A stretch of DNA of 64,000 nucleotides from Hyphomicrobiales bacterium (GTDB lineage Bacteria > Pseudomonadota > Alphaproteobacteria > Rhizobiales > Beijerinckiaceae). Both the position numbers and the translations under genes were made by a program. The notes below the pieces were generated by a model. That model did no database searches, was not told the origin of the DNA, and was given only the letters and a program-made list of their open reading frames with translations. This document shows positions 18,346-26,920 of the stretch, one piece after another. Where the stretch lies: positions 144,280 to 208,279 of the forward strand of contig UCLR01000045.1 in NCBI GenBank assembly GCA_900473415.1, written 5' to 3'. The first letter of the stretch is position 1. The number at the start of each line of letters is the position of its first letter.

Positions 18346-20859
18346 TTGAAGCGCGTGGATGCAAGGGGCGCCGGCTACCTGCTGGCGGCCGCAGGTTTCG
18401 TTGTGGCATGGGTCGTCCTGTGCTGGCCCTGGCTGTCGGGGTCGGTGACGATTCCGTTCGACGCGAAGGCGCATTTCCAGGCGCAGGTGCAGTTCCTCGC
18501 GAGCGCCCTTCATTCCGGGCAGTCCCCGTTCTGGAACCACAATATTTTCGGCGGCTCGCCGCAAATCGCCGACCCGCAGTCGCTGATCTTCTCCCCCGCC
18601 ATCCTGCTCGCGCTGTTCAACCCTGCGCCGAGCTTCCGTGCCGTCGACGCCTATGTGCTGGCGCATCTGCTGGCCGGCGGGCTGGCTTTCCTGATGTACT
18701 TCCGCGAGCGCGGCTGGCATCCGGCCGGCGGCATGATGGCGGCGCTGGTCTTCGCCTTCGGCGCCTCCTCGGCCTGGCGCGTCCAGCATGTCGGGCAGAT
18801 CGCGAGCCTCGCCTTCTTCGCCATCGCCTTCTGGCTGACGGCGCGGATGCTGCAGCGCAACTCGATCCTCTCGGGGGTCTTCGCCGGGCTTGCCGGCGGG
18901 TTGATGGTGCTCGAGCCGGACCAGGTTGCGCTGCTCGGTGGATATGTGCTGGTCGCCGTCGTCGTGACGCATTGGATCGAGGGCGGTTGGCCGGCCTTCC
19001 GCGCGAGCCTCCTGCCGATCGGCGCTGCGAGCGCAGTAGGTCTCGCCGTCATCGCCATGCCGCTGATCTGGACCTTCCTCTTCGCGGAGGCGACGACGCG
19101 GCCGGAGATCGACCTCACCGAAGCCGGCCGCGGCTCGCTGCATCCGGTCTCGCTGCTGACCGCCTTCATCGGCGACCTGTTCGGCGCCAAGGACCCGGTC
19201 GTCGATTTCTGGGGCCCCTACAACACCCCGCAGCGCGCCATGGAGCTCGCGCTCTCGGAGAACATGGCGCAGGTCTATGTCGGCGCGCTGCCGCTGCTGC
19301 TCATGCTGACGCCCGGTCTGACGCGCGGCTGGCTCTGGGACAAGGCCGTCCGCCCGCTGACGCTGAGCTTCGCCTTCATGGTGCTCTATGCACTGGGCCG
19401 CTACACCCCGCTCTTTCATCTGGTCTACGAGTATCTTCCGGGCGTGAAGCAGTTCCGCCGCCCGGCCGATGCGACCTTCCTGATCGGCGCGCTGGCAGCC
19501 CTGCTTTCGGGCTACGTGCTGCATCGCGTGCTGACCGCGGCGGAGGGCACCTCCTTCCGGCGCGACCTTGTCATCGGCGCCGGGCTGGTGTCTGCCAGCG
19601 TCCTGGCCGGTTTCGTGGTCGCTTATGATGACGGGCATTTCCGCGACGCGCTGAAGCCCGTCGCCTTTGCGATCGGCTGGTTTGCGGTTGCGGCCGGTGC
19701 CGTGCTCCTGCTGCAGCGCTGGCGCGGAGCGGCCAGCACCGCCGCCGCGCTCCTGCTCGTCACCGGCGTCGTGGCGGCGGATCTCGGCGTCAACAACGGC
19801 CCCAACGATTCCACCGCGCTGCCGCCGTCGATGTACGACGTGCTTCAGCCGCAGACGAAGAACGAGACCGTCGCCCTGCTCAAGCACCTGACGGTGCCGG
19901 TTGCCGGTTCGCCACGTCGCGACCGCGTGGAACTGCTCGGTCTCGGCTTCGAATGGCCGAACGCCGGCATGGTCCATGGCTTTGATCACACGCTCGGCTA
20001 CAACCCCTTGCGCCTCGCGGAGTTTTCGGAGGCCGTCGGCACGCGGGACGGCATCGCCAGGCCTGTGGATCGCAAGTTCACGCCGCTCTTCCCGTCCTAT
20101 CACAGCAGGCTCTCGAACCTGCTGGGGCTGCGCTACATCGCCTCGCCGGTGCCGGTCGAGCAGGTCGACCACGCCCTGCATGAGGGCGATCTCAAGCTGA
20201 TTGCCCGGACGAAGCAGGGCTATATCTACGAGAATCCGGAGGCGCTGCCGCGCGTGATGTTCGTCGGCGGCTGGCAGATGGCCGATTTCGAGAGCATGCG
20301 GCTCTCGGGCCACTGGCCGGAGACCGATCCGCAGCAGGCGGTTCTGCTCGATGTCGAGCCCCCGGTCGCGACGCAGGAAGGGCCGGTCGCGGTGCAGGCC
20401 GACGTCAAGCTGGTGGACTATCGCAACGCGCTCGTCGAGATCGAGGTGACGACGCCGGCCGCCGGCTTCGTGGTGCTCAACGACATCTGGCATCCCTGGT
20501 GGAAGGCCGAGGTCGACGGTGCGGAAACCGAGATCCTGAAGGCGAATGTGCTGTTCCGCGCCGTGCAGGTGCCGGCCGGTACGCATAAGGTCCGCTTCAC
20601 CTTCCAGCCGCTCGACGGAGCCATTGCCGAGCTCAGGGCCCGGATCGACCAGCACGAGCCGGAAGACAAGCTGCCGCCGCCGCCGATGCGCGAGCGCGAC
20701 GAGCCGCAGATCGTCGCCGCTCCGGGCGAGGGACCCCGGCTTTCGGGGCCGTCCGAAAACGTGCGCAATTCGCTCGGCCTGAGCATGGGCCATGGCCAGC
20801 CGCCGGCGCGCAACGGCACGGCCGCGGCCCAGCTTCCCGGCGACGCTGCGGCGCGGTGA
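18346..20859 (+). CDS. YfhO-like large membrane protein
   Basis: This ~837-residue protein has about a dozen hydrophobic segments in the first ~550 residues and a soluble C-terminal part. The N-terminal region (WLSGSVTIPFDAKAHFQAQ, then SPFWNHNIFGGSPQIADPQS) and the C-terminal beta domain (GFVVLNDIWHPWWKAEVDG, then VPAGTHKVRFTFQP) match the YfhO family, membrane proteins related to GT-C glycosyltransferases and implicated in cell-surface glycosylation. The start is uncertain: TTG 18346 follows GGGGG by five bases, and GTG 18334 is in frame. Substrate and product are unknown. Confidence 0.8.
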   Translation: MKRVDARGAGYLLAAAGFVVAWVVLCWPWLSGSVTIPFDAKAHFQAQVQFLASALHSGQSPFWNHNIFGGSPQIADPQSLIFSPAILLALFNPAPSFRAVDAYVLAHLLAGGLAFLMYFRERGWHPAGGMMAALVFAFGASSAWRVQHVGQIASLAFFAIAFWLTARMLQRNSILSGVFAGLAGGLMVLEPDQVALLGGYVLVAVVVTHWIEGGWPAFRASLLPIGAASAVGLAVIAMPLIWTFLFAEATTRPEIDLTEAGRGSLHPVSLLTAFIGDLFGAKDPVVDFWGPYNTPQRAMELALSENMAQVYVGALPLLLMLTPGLTRGWLWDKAVRPLTLSFAFMVLYALGRYTPLFHLVYEYLPGVKQFRRPADATFLIGALAALLSGYVLHRVLTAAEGTSFRRDLVIGAGLVSASVLAGFVVAYDDGHFRDALKPVAFAIGWFAVAAGAVLLLQRWRGAASTAAALLLVTGVVAADLGVNNGPNDSTALPPSMYDVLQPQTKNETVALLKHLTVPVAGSPRRDRVELLGLGFEWPNAGMVHGFDHTLGYNPLRLAEFSEAVGTRDGIARPVDRKFTPLFPSYHSRLSNLLGLRYIASPVPVEQVDHALHEGDLKLIARTKQGYIYENPEALPRVMFVGGWQMADFESMRLSGHWPETDPQQAVLLDVEPPVATQEGPVAVQADVKLVDYRNALVEIEVTTPAAGFVVLNDIWHPWWKAEVDGAETEILKANVLFRAVQVPAGTHKVRFTFQPLDGAIAELRARIDQHEPEDKLPPPPMRERDEPQIVAAPGEGPRLSGPSENVRNSLGLSMGHGQPPARNGTAAAQLPGDAAAR

Positions 20860-20869
20860 CGTGACGGGA

Positions 20870-21030
20870 TTCCCTTCTCGCCTTGCGGGAGAAGGTGGCT
20901 CGGCGAAGCCGAGACCGATGAGGGGTCTCGCGGCGTTTCGGGAAAGGTTGGGTTGCAGCGGCGCTAACGATTCAGCGCGGCGCGACCCCTCGCCCCAGCC
21001 CTCTTCCGCAAGGGGAGAGGGGGCGGGTCG
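20870..21030. repeat. Interspersed palindromic repeat (CCCTTCTC...GAGAAGG family)
   Basis: The element starts CCCTTCTCGCCTTGCGGGAG and ends CTCTTCCGCAAGGGGAGAGG. Inside, GGGGTCTCGC and CGCGACCCCTCG are near-complementary, giving nested hairpins of about 160 bases between two convergent genes. The piece GACCCCTCGCCCTGCGGATGG at 22151-22171 looks like a fragment of the same family. Confidence 0.75.
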
Positions 21031-21036
21031 CGGCTG

Positions 21037-22098
21037 TCAGGCGACGCCGAGCTTCTTCTGCAGACTCGTCGAGGAGGTGGTGTACTGGAAGGTCAGCCGC
21101 CTATCCGGATAGACGTAGCGGTGGACCTTCTGGGCGCAGAGCGCGGCTTCGTGGAAGCCGGAGAGGATGAGCTTCAGCTTGCCCGGGTAGCTGTTGATGT
21201 CGCCGATGGCGAAGATGCCGGGCGTGCTGGTCTCGAACTTCTCGGTATCGACCGGGATCAGGTTCTCGTTGAGGTTCAGGCCCCAGTCGGCGATCGGGCC
21301 GAGCTTCATCGTCAGCCCGAAGAAGGGCAGCATCGTATCGCAGGCGACCTCGAAGACCTCGTTGTCGCTGCCGCGGCAGATCGCGGCCTGGAGCTTGCCG
21401 TTCTCGCCCCTGAGACCGGTCACCTGGCCGAGCCTCATGTCCATCTGGCCGCTCGCGACCAGCGCGCGCATCTGCTCGACCGAGTGTGGCGCGGCACGAA
21501 AATCATCGCGGCGGTGCATCAGCGTAACGCGCCTGGCGATCGGCTGCAGGTTCAGCGTCCAATCGAGGGCTGAATCGCCGCCGCCGATGATCAGGATCTC
21601 GCGGCCGCGGAACTGCTCCATCCTGCGCACGGCATAAAAGACCGAGCCGTGCTCATACTCCTCGATGCCGGGAATCGGCGGCTTCTTCGGCTGGAACGAG
21701 CCGCCACCGGCCGCGATGACCACCGCCTTGGTGTCGAAGACCGTGCCGGCGTCGGTGACGACGCGGAAGCGCGGGGCCTCGGCGCTGCCGATGGCCTCAA
21801 CGGCCTCGATCATCTGGCCGAGATGGAAGGTCGGGGAGAAGGGTTTGATCTGCTCGATCAAATTGTCGACCAGTCCTTGGCCGGTCACGATCGGGAAGCC
21901 GGGAATGTCGTAGATCGGCTTCTCCGGATAGAGCTCCGCGCACTGCCCGCCGACCTTCGGCAGGATGTCGACGAGATGCGCGCGGATATCGAGCAGGCCG
22001 AGCTCGAAGACGGCGAAGAGGCCGCAGGGCCCGGCGCCGACGATGACGACGTCGGTGGTGATGACTTCGTTGTCGTCGGCCGGCCTTGCGTCGCTCAT
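21037..22098 (-). CDS. Ferredoxin/flavodoxin-NADP+ reductase, thioredoxin-reductase type
   Basis: The 353-residue flavoprotein has an FAD-binding GAGPCG motif at residues 21-26, a QCAELYPEKPIYDIPGFP segment and a second nucleotide site IIGGGDSALDW. The CxxC redox motif of thioredoxin reductase is absent. The C-terminal tail (SSTSLQKKLGV) is typical of TrxR-like ferredoxin-NADP+ reductases. It should transfer electrons between NADPH and ferredoxin or flavodoxin. It stands alone between two repeats. Confidence 0.9.
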   Translation of the reverse strand: MSDARPADDNEVITTDVVIVGAGPCGLFAVFELGLLDIRAHLVDILPKVGGQCAELYPEKPIYDIPGFPIVTGQGLVDNLIEQIKPFSPTFHLGQMIEAVEAIGSAEAPRFRVVTDAGTVFDTKAVVIAAGGGSFQPKKPPIPGIEEYEHGSVFYAVRRMEQFRGREILIIGGGDSALDWTLNLQPIARRVTLMHRRDDFRAAPHSVEQMRALVASGQMDMRLGQVTGLRGENGKLQAAICRGSDNEVFEVACDTMLPFFGLTMKLGPIADWGLNLNENLIPVDTEKFETSTPGIFAIGDINSYPGKLKLILSGFHEAALCAQKVHRYVYPDRRLTFQYTTSSTSLQKKLGVA

Positions 22099-22194
22099 GA
22101 TCCCACCTTCGATCCGGTCAAAACTGTCCGGTTTGCCGAATTTGGCAGATGACCCCTCGCCCTGCGGATGGCAAGGGGAAAGCGCCGCCTAGCA

Positions 22195-22291
22195 GCGGAC
22201 CGAAAAGTGGAAACCACTTTTCGGACGAATCCGATGCTCCAACAAATAGAGAGATCACCTTTATCGCGTCCGATAGGACGCGCGGTGATCT
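22195..22291 (+). repeat. Two-hairpin ~100-bp interspersed repeat, copy A
   Basis: GACCGAAAAGTGG and CCACTTTTCGG flank a 3-base loop, then ATCCGATGC, ACAAATAGAGAGATC and a second hairpin, CGCGTCC GATA GGACGCG. A copy in reverse orientation lies at 39610-39715 with the same block order. This copy ends at the stop codon of the GlcG-like gene. Confidence 0.85.
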
Positions 22292-22718
22292 AGGCGCCCG
22301 TCTCGCCGGTCAGACCGGCCTTGGCAATGCCGGCGAGCGCGGCGAACTCGTCATTGTCGGAGGTGTCGCCGGAGATGCCGATGGCGCCGAGGACCTCGCC
22401 CTCGGGCGAGCGGATCAGCACACCGCCGACGACGGGAACCAGCGAGCCGCCGGTCGCATGCGTCGCGCCCTGGATGAAATAGGGCCGCTCGATCGCGAAT
22501 TTCTGCAGGGCCCGGCCGCCGATGCCCAGCGCGATGACGCCGTTCGCCTTGCCGGTCGCGATATCGCCGCGCTTCAGCGAGGTGCCGTCCTGGGCCGCGA
22601 ACAGCTTCGGCGCGCCGCGGGCGTCGACGATGGCGATGGCGAGCGGCTTGAAGTTGTTCGCCTTGGCATGGGCGAGCACGCCGGAGAGGATGGTTTCGGC
22701 CTGGGCAAGGGTGAGCAT
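22290..22718 (-). CDS. GlcG/HbpS family haem-binding-type protein
   Basis: The 142-residue protein has the GlcG/HbpS fold signature: LTLAQAETILSGVLAHA at the N-terminus, PLAIAIVDARGAPKLF, then GVLIRSPEGEVLGAIGISG near the C-terminus. Members bind haem or small ligands and often sit beside oxidoreductases, but their role is usually undefined. ATG 22716-22718 has CGGAG upstream. It has no signal peptide. The stop overlaps the edge of the 100-bp repeat. Confidence 0.85.
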   Translation of the reverse strand: MLTLAQAETILSGVLAHAKANNFKPLAIAIVDARGAPKLFAAQDGTSLKRGDIATGKANGVIALGIGGRALQKFAIERPYFIQGATHATGGSLVPVVGGVLIRSPEGEVLGAIGISGDTSDNDEFAALAGIAKAGLTGETGA

Positions 22719-22927
22719 GCGGAACTCCGTTGTCGATGAGGCGTTCTTGCCAGCCCTCCCGCCGCGAGGGAAGGGGCTAAGGTCTGTCCTCATCGTGAGC
22801 ACAAACCCAAGGCGCAGCATGTCATGATGCGGTTGTGATCCGGGGCAACACAACCTTTCGTCGCGGCCGGCTTGCGCCTGGCCGGCCGACAGGGCTTGAT
22901 AGCGTGGCGACAGAAGGAGGCATCCCC

Positions 22928-23371
22928 ATGGGTCTGTTCAGTTTCATCAAGGACGCCGGCGCGAAGATCTTCGGATCGAGCCCCGCCAAGGCTGCAACCG
23001 CCGATGAGTTGAAGAAGGAGTTGGCCGGCCATGGCCTGCCTTCCGACGTCAATGTCCAGATCGAGGGCGACAAGGTGAAGGTCTCCGGCCAGGCCGTTTC
23101 GACGGAGCAGGCGGAGAAGATCATCCTGGCGCTCGGCAACACCACGGGCGTGGCGCAGGTCGAATCCGAGCTCGCCGTGACCAAGGAGGCACCGGCGGCC
23201 GTCTTCTACACGGTGAAGAAGGGCGACACGCTCTGGAAGATCGCCGAGGAGCATTACGGCAAGGGCCAGGGCGCCAAATACAGCGAGATCGTCAAGGCCA
23301 ACACGCCGCCGGTCAAGAATCCGGACCTGATCATGCCGGGCTGGGTGCTGCGCATTCCGCCGCTGAGCTGA
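22928..23371 (+). CDS. BON-LysM domain protein (Kbp/YgaU type)
   Basis: The 147-residue protein has an N-terminal BON domain (about 25-90; HGLPSDVNVQIEGDKVKVSG) and a C-terminal LysM domain (about 95-146; YTVKKGDTLWKIAEEHYG). This is the architecture of Kbp/YgaU, a cytoplasmic K+-binding stress protein. There is no signal peptide, consistent with Kbp rather than a wall-binding LysM protein. ATG 22928 has a near-perfect GAAGGAGG ribosome-binding site. Confidence 0.92.
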   Translation: MGLFSFIKDAGAKIFGSSPAKAATADELKKELAGHGLPSDVNVQIEGDKVKVSGQAVSTEQAEKIILALGNTTGVAQVESELAVTKEAPAAVFYTVKKGDTLWKIAEEHYGKGQGAKYSEIVKANTPPVKNPDLIMPGWVLRIPPLS

Positions 23372-23434
23372 GACATCTTGCAGATCATGCAGCCGCGGGC
23401 CCTGCTCGCGGCTGTTCCCATTCAGAAGGTATCC

Positions 23435-23752
23435 ATGATCGTCAACGACCTCGATATCGACGCGGTGAAGGCCGGGCTGAGTGACGGCTCCATCCTGATC
23501 GTCGATGTGCGCGAACCGCATGAATTTGCCGCCGGGCACATCCCCGGCTCCGTGTCACGGCCGCTCTCGCAATTCGACCCGGTCGACCTGCCAAATGAGC
23601 CGGGCAAGCGGGTGGTGTTTTCCTGCGCCGCCGGCGTGCGCTCGCAAAGGGCGCTCGCCTTCGCGCAATCGGCCGGGCTCGACATCGACAGCCACTATGC
23701 CGGCGGCTTCAAGGACTGGCTGATGCATGGCGAGCCGGTCGCGCAGGATTGA
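23435..23752 (+). CDS. Rhodanese-like domain protein
   Basis: This 105-residue single rhodanese domain has the VDVREPHEFAAGHIPGS opening and an active-site loop CAAGVRS with the catalytic Cys. Single-domain rhodaneses transfer sulfane sulfur, for example thiosulfate to cyanide or a protein thiol. The start at 23435 has GAAGG upstream; the longer frame from 23378 adds a non-conserved tail. It lies 63 bases after the LysM gene and may be in its operon. Confidence 0.92.
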   Translation: MIVNDLDIDAVKAGLSDGSILIVDVREPHEFAAGHIPGSVSRPLSQFDPVDLPNEPGKRVVFSCAAGVRSQRALAFAQSAGLDIDSHYAGGFKDWLMHGEPVAQD

Positions 23753-23866
23753 CGGGTTCGCTTTGACGAATGCGCTCAACGCATCCCGCGGCGACATGCG
23801 CCGGGGCTGACGCGACGCCGTTTCTGTTTCAGTCTCGCTCGTTAGAACCAACTGAGGACATGCCTC

Positions 23867-26176
23867 ATGCGTCCCATGAAATTCGGTTTCGGCCAGCCGG
23901 TGCGGCGGGTCGAGGATCAGCGCCTGACGACCGGCACCGGCCGCTACACCGACGACATTGCGGCTGAGGGCGCGCTGCATGCCTTCGTGCTGCGATCGCC
24001 CCACGGCCATGCGCGCTTCACCGTCACCGACACGGAAGCCGCGCGGAAGGTCAAGGGCGTGAAGCTGATCCTGACCGGCAAGGACGTCGCCCATTATGGC
24101 GACCTGCCCTGCAAGGGGCACATCGAGACCGTCACGGGCAAGATGTCGGAGTCGCTGCCGGTCCCGGTACTGCCGCTCGACACGGTTCGCCATGTCGGCG
24201 AGGCGGTGGCCTTCATCGTCGCCGAGACGCTGGCGCAGGCGCGCGATGCCGCCGAGGCGATCGCGATCGACTGGGAGCCGCTGCCGTCCGTCAACGGCAT
24301 CGAGGCCGCGCTCGAGGATGGCGCGCCGCTGGTCTGGGCCAACCGGCCGGGCAATGTCGCCTTCGAGGCCGAGCAGGGCGACCGCGAGAAGACCGAGAAG
24401 GCCTTCGCCAAGGCGGCGCGCACCGTCTCGCTCACCATCGTCAACAACCGTCTCGCCTCCAACTACATGGAGACGCGCGCCTGCATCGCCGAATACGACA
24501 AGCCGGACAAGCGCTGGACGCTGACGCTGGGCAGCCAGGGCAGCCATGGCATGCGCGACCTGATCGCGACTTATGTGCTCAAGGTTGATCCCAAGCGCAT
24601 CCGGGTGGTGACGCCGGATGTCGGCGGTGGCTTCGGCACCAAGATCTTCCTTTATCGCGAATATCCGCTGACGATGATCGCGGCCGAGAAGCTGAAGCGC
24701 CCGGTGCGCTGGGTGGCCGACCGCACCGAGCATTTCCTGGCCGACACCCATGGCCGCGCCAATCTCTCGACGGCGACGATGGCGCTCGACGCCAAGGGCA
24801 AGTTCATCGGCCTCAAGGTCGATCTCGCTGCCGAGATGGGCGCCTATCTCTCGCAGTATGGGCCCTTCATCCCCTGGGTCGGCACGACGATGACACCAGG
24901 CTGCTACAGCATCCCGGCCGTGCATGTGCGCTTCCGCGGCATCCTGACCAACACCACACCGGTCGACGCCTATCGCGGCGCGGGGCGCCCGGAAGCGGCC
25001 TATCTGATCGAGCGGCTGGTCGACGCCATCGCGCGCGAGACCGGCAAGGCGCCGGACGCGGTGCGCGCGCTCAACTTCGTCAAGCCTTCCGAGATGCCGC
25101 ACAGGACGCAGACCGGGCCTGTCTACGATTCGGGCGAGTTCGAAGGCCATATGCGCCGCGCCATGGAGGTGGCGGACTGGACGGGCTTCAAGGCCCGGCA
25201 CAAGGTCTCGGCCAAGGCCGGCAAGATCCGCGGCATCGGCATGGCGAGCTATATCGAGGCATGCGGCGGAGGCGACGCGGAGAGCTCGACCGTCGTCCTC
25301 GAAAAGGATGGCATGGTGACCGTGCTGATCGGCACCCAGTCGAACGGGCAGGGGCATGAGACCGCCTATTCGCAGCTCGTCTCTCAGCATCTCGACATTC
25401 CGATGGATCGCATACGCGTCGTCCAGGGCGATACCGATCTCGTCGAGACGGGCACCGGCACCGGCGGCTCGCGCTCGATCCCCGTGGGCGGGGCCGCGCT
25501 GAACAAGGCGACAGAGATTCTCTCCGACAACCTCAAGCAACTCGCGTCCGAGAAGCTCGAAGCCGCCGTCGGCGACCTCGAGATCGTGGGTGGCGCGGTT
25601 CGCATCGTCGGCACCGACAAGGCGATGGACCTGAAGGCCATCGCCGCGCTGCCGGGCGCGACGCCGACCTTGCTCAAGGTGCACCAGAGCTGGGCGCCGC
25701 CCGCGGCGACCTTTCCGAACGGCACCCATGTTTGCGAGTTGGAGATCGACCCCGGCACCGGCGGCACCGAGATCTTGAACTATGTCGTGGTCGACGATTT
25801 CGGCGTGACGTTGAACCCGCTGATGCTTCAGGGCCAGGTCCATGGCGGCTCGGCCCAGGGCATTGGCCAGGCGCTGATGGAGGAGATCCGCTTCGACCCG
25901 GGCGGCCAGATGCTGACCGCAACCCTCATGGACTACGCGCTGCCGCGCGCGGTCGACGTCCCGAACTTCCATTTCGAAACGCGCAATGTCCGCTGCCTCA
26001 CCAACGCCATCGGCGTGAAGGGCGCGGGCGAGGCGGGAGCGATCGGCGCCTGCCCGGCGGTGATGAACGCGATGGTCGACGCGCTCGACCGCGCCGCGGG
26101 CATCCGAAAGATCGACATGCCGGCGACGCCGGTGAAGGTCTTCAATGCGCTGAAGGAGGCCGGCTACCGGCTCTGA
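23867..26176 (+). CDS. Molybdopterin-binding subunit of a xanthine dehydrogenase-family hydroxylase
   Basis: The 769-residue protein has the large-subunit layout of the xanthine dehydrogenase/aldehyde oxidase/CO dehydrogenase family: GFGQPVRRVEDQRLTTGTGRY opening, GGGFGTK at about 253-259, AYRGAGRPEAAYLIERLVD, and the active-site Glu722 in GVKGAGEAGAIGA. The AYRGAGRP motif is the aldehyde oxidase/form II type, not the AYxCSFR loop of true CO dehydrogenase. The usual FAD-binding and [2Fe-2S] subunit genes are not adjacent. Two cytochrome c genes follow instead. The substrate is unknown. Confidence 0.88.
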   Translation: MRPMKFGFGQPVRRVEDQRLTTGTGRYTDDIAAEGALHAFVLRSPHGHARFTVTDTEAARKVKGVKLILTGKDVAHYGDLPCKGHIETVTGKMSESLPVPVLPLDTVRHVGEAVAFIVAETLAQARDAAEAIAIDWEPLPSVNGIEAALEDGAPLVWANRPGNVAFEAEQGDREKTEKAFAKAARTVSLTIVNNRLASNYMETRACIAEYDKPDKRWTLTLGSQGSHGMRDLIATYVLKVDPKRIRVVTPDVGGGFGTKIFLYREYPLTMIAAEKLKRPVRWVADRTEHFLADTHGRANLSTATMALDAKGKFIGLKVDLAAEMGAYLSQYGPFIPWVGTTMTPGCYSIPAVHVRFRGILTNTTPVDAYRGAGRPEAAYLIERLVDAIARETGKAPDAVRALNFVKPSEMPHRTQTGPVYDSGEFEGHMRRAMEVADWTGFKARHKVSAKAGKIRGIGMASYIEACGGGDAESSTVVLEKDGMVTVLIGTQSNGQGHETAYSQLVSQHLDIPMDRIRVVQGDTDLVETGTGTGGSRSIPVGGAALNKATEILSDNLKQLASEKLEAAVGDLEIVGGAVRIVGTDKAMDLKAIAALPGATPTLLKVHQSWAPPAATFPNGTHVCELEIDPGTGGTEILNYVVVDDFGVTLNPLMLQGQVHGGSAQGIGQALMEEIRFDPGGQMLTATLMDYALPRAVDVPNFHFETRNVRCLTNAIGVKGAGEAGAIGACPAVMNAMVDALDRAAGIRKIDMPATPVKVFNALKEAGYRL

Positions 26177-26294
26177 CGCAAGAGCGGGCTTGCGCCGTCG
26201 CAAGCCCGCTCACGAAAAAGCGAGTTGGCGCGGCCATGATCATCCGTTGATTTGGACAAGTTCCAAATGGTGCTCTGCCTCAAAGGGGATTCGG

Positions 26295-26729
26295 ATGATC
26301 CGCAGCGTTATCGTTCTTGCCGGCCTCGGGCTCGGCCTTTGCGCCGCGATGGCGCAGTCCAACCCGATCGGAGAGCGTCAGCAGACGATGAAGGGTGTCG
26401 GCGCGGCGGCGCGTGAAGGGGCGGCCATCGCCAAGGGCGAGGCCGCTTTCGAAGCCGCCAAGGCGCAGGCCATCTTCAGGACCTTTGCCGAGGCCGCCCA
26501 CAAGATGCCGACGCTGTTCCCCGAGAGCTCGAAGACGGGTGGCGAAACCACGGCCGCGCCGAAGATCTGGGAGGATCAGGCCGGCTTCAAGGCCGCCTTC
26601 GCCAGGTTGGAGGCCGACGCCACGGCCGGCGGTGCGGCCGCGATCGATCTCGCAAGCTTCCGCACGGCCTTCGGCACCGTGACGAAGAATTGCGGCGCCT
26701 GTCACGAGGTCTATCGCATCAAGAAGTGA
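26295..26729 (+). CDS. Cytochrome c' family (class II) protein
   Basis: The 144-residue product starts with a signal peptide (MIRSVIVLAGLGLGLCAAMA) and ends with a C-terminal haem motif CGACH at residues 133-137, the arrangement of class II cytochromes c. The body is predicted to be mostly helical. Such proteins are periplasmic and bind NO or mediate electron transfer. It follows the molybdenum-hydroxylase gene by 118 bases and precedes a di-haem cytochrome, so it could serve either. Confidence 0.85.
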   Translation: MIRSVIVLAGLGLGLCAAMAQSNPIGERQQTMKGVGAAAREGAAIAKGEAAFEAAKAQAIFRTFAEAAHKMPTLFPESSKTGGETTAAPKIWEDQAGFKAAFARLEADATAGGAAAIDLASFRTAFGTVTKNCGACHEVYRIKK

Positions 26730-26740
26730 GGCGCAGTCGT

Positions 26741-26818
26741 TATTCTCGGGCTCGACCCGAGATCTGACGACCGGAAGGCGCTGGTTTCCGAGATGCCCGG
26801 GTCAAACCCGGGCATGAG
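26741..26818 (+). repeat. Interspersed repeat, TTCTCGGG/GGTTTCCGAGATGC family, copy 2
   Basis: The blocks ATTCTCGGGCTCGACCCGAG, CTGGTTTCCGAGATGCCC and GGGTCAAACCCGGGCATGA occur in the same order and orientation as in copies 1 and 3. This copy is shorter at the 5' end and lies in the gap between the two cytochrome genes. Confidence 0.8.
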
Positions 26819-26920
26819 GGCGTGGTTGGGGTCTGCCTAGACCGGAATTTCTCCAGCTTCAGGGTTGCCGAGCGCCCGTCATCGCGTCCAATCTGCTGGC
26901 CGCGCCTTCCGGAGAAGCCG

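Noticed and set aside
18307..20793. 828-codon open frame on the minus strand opposite the YfhO-like gene
   Set aside because: It is Arg/His/Gln rich, has no RBS or domain and mirrors the codon bias of the real gene.
23555..26203. 882-codon open frame on the minus strand opposite the molybdenum hydroxylase
   Set aside because: It is a shadow of the plus-strand gene that also runs into the rhodanese gene; the composition is not protein-like.
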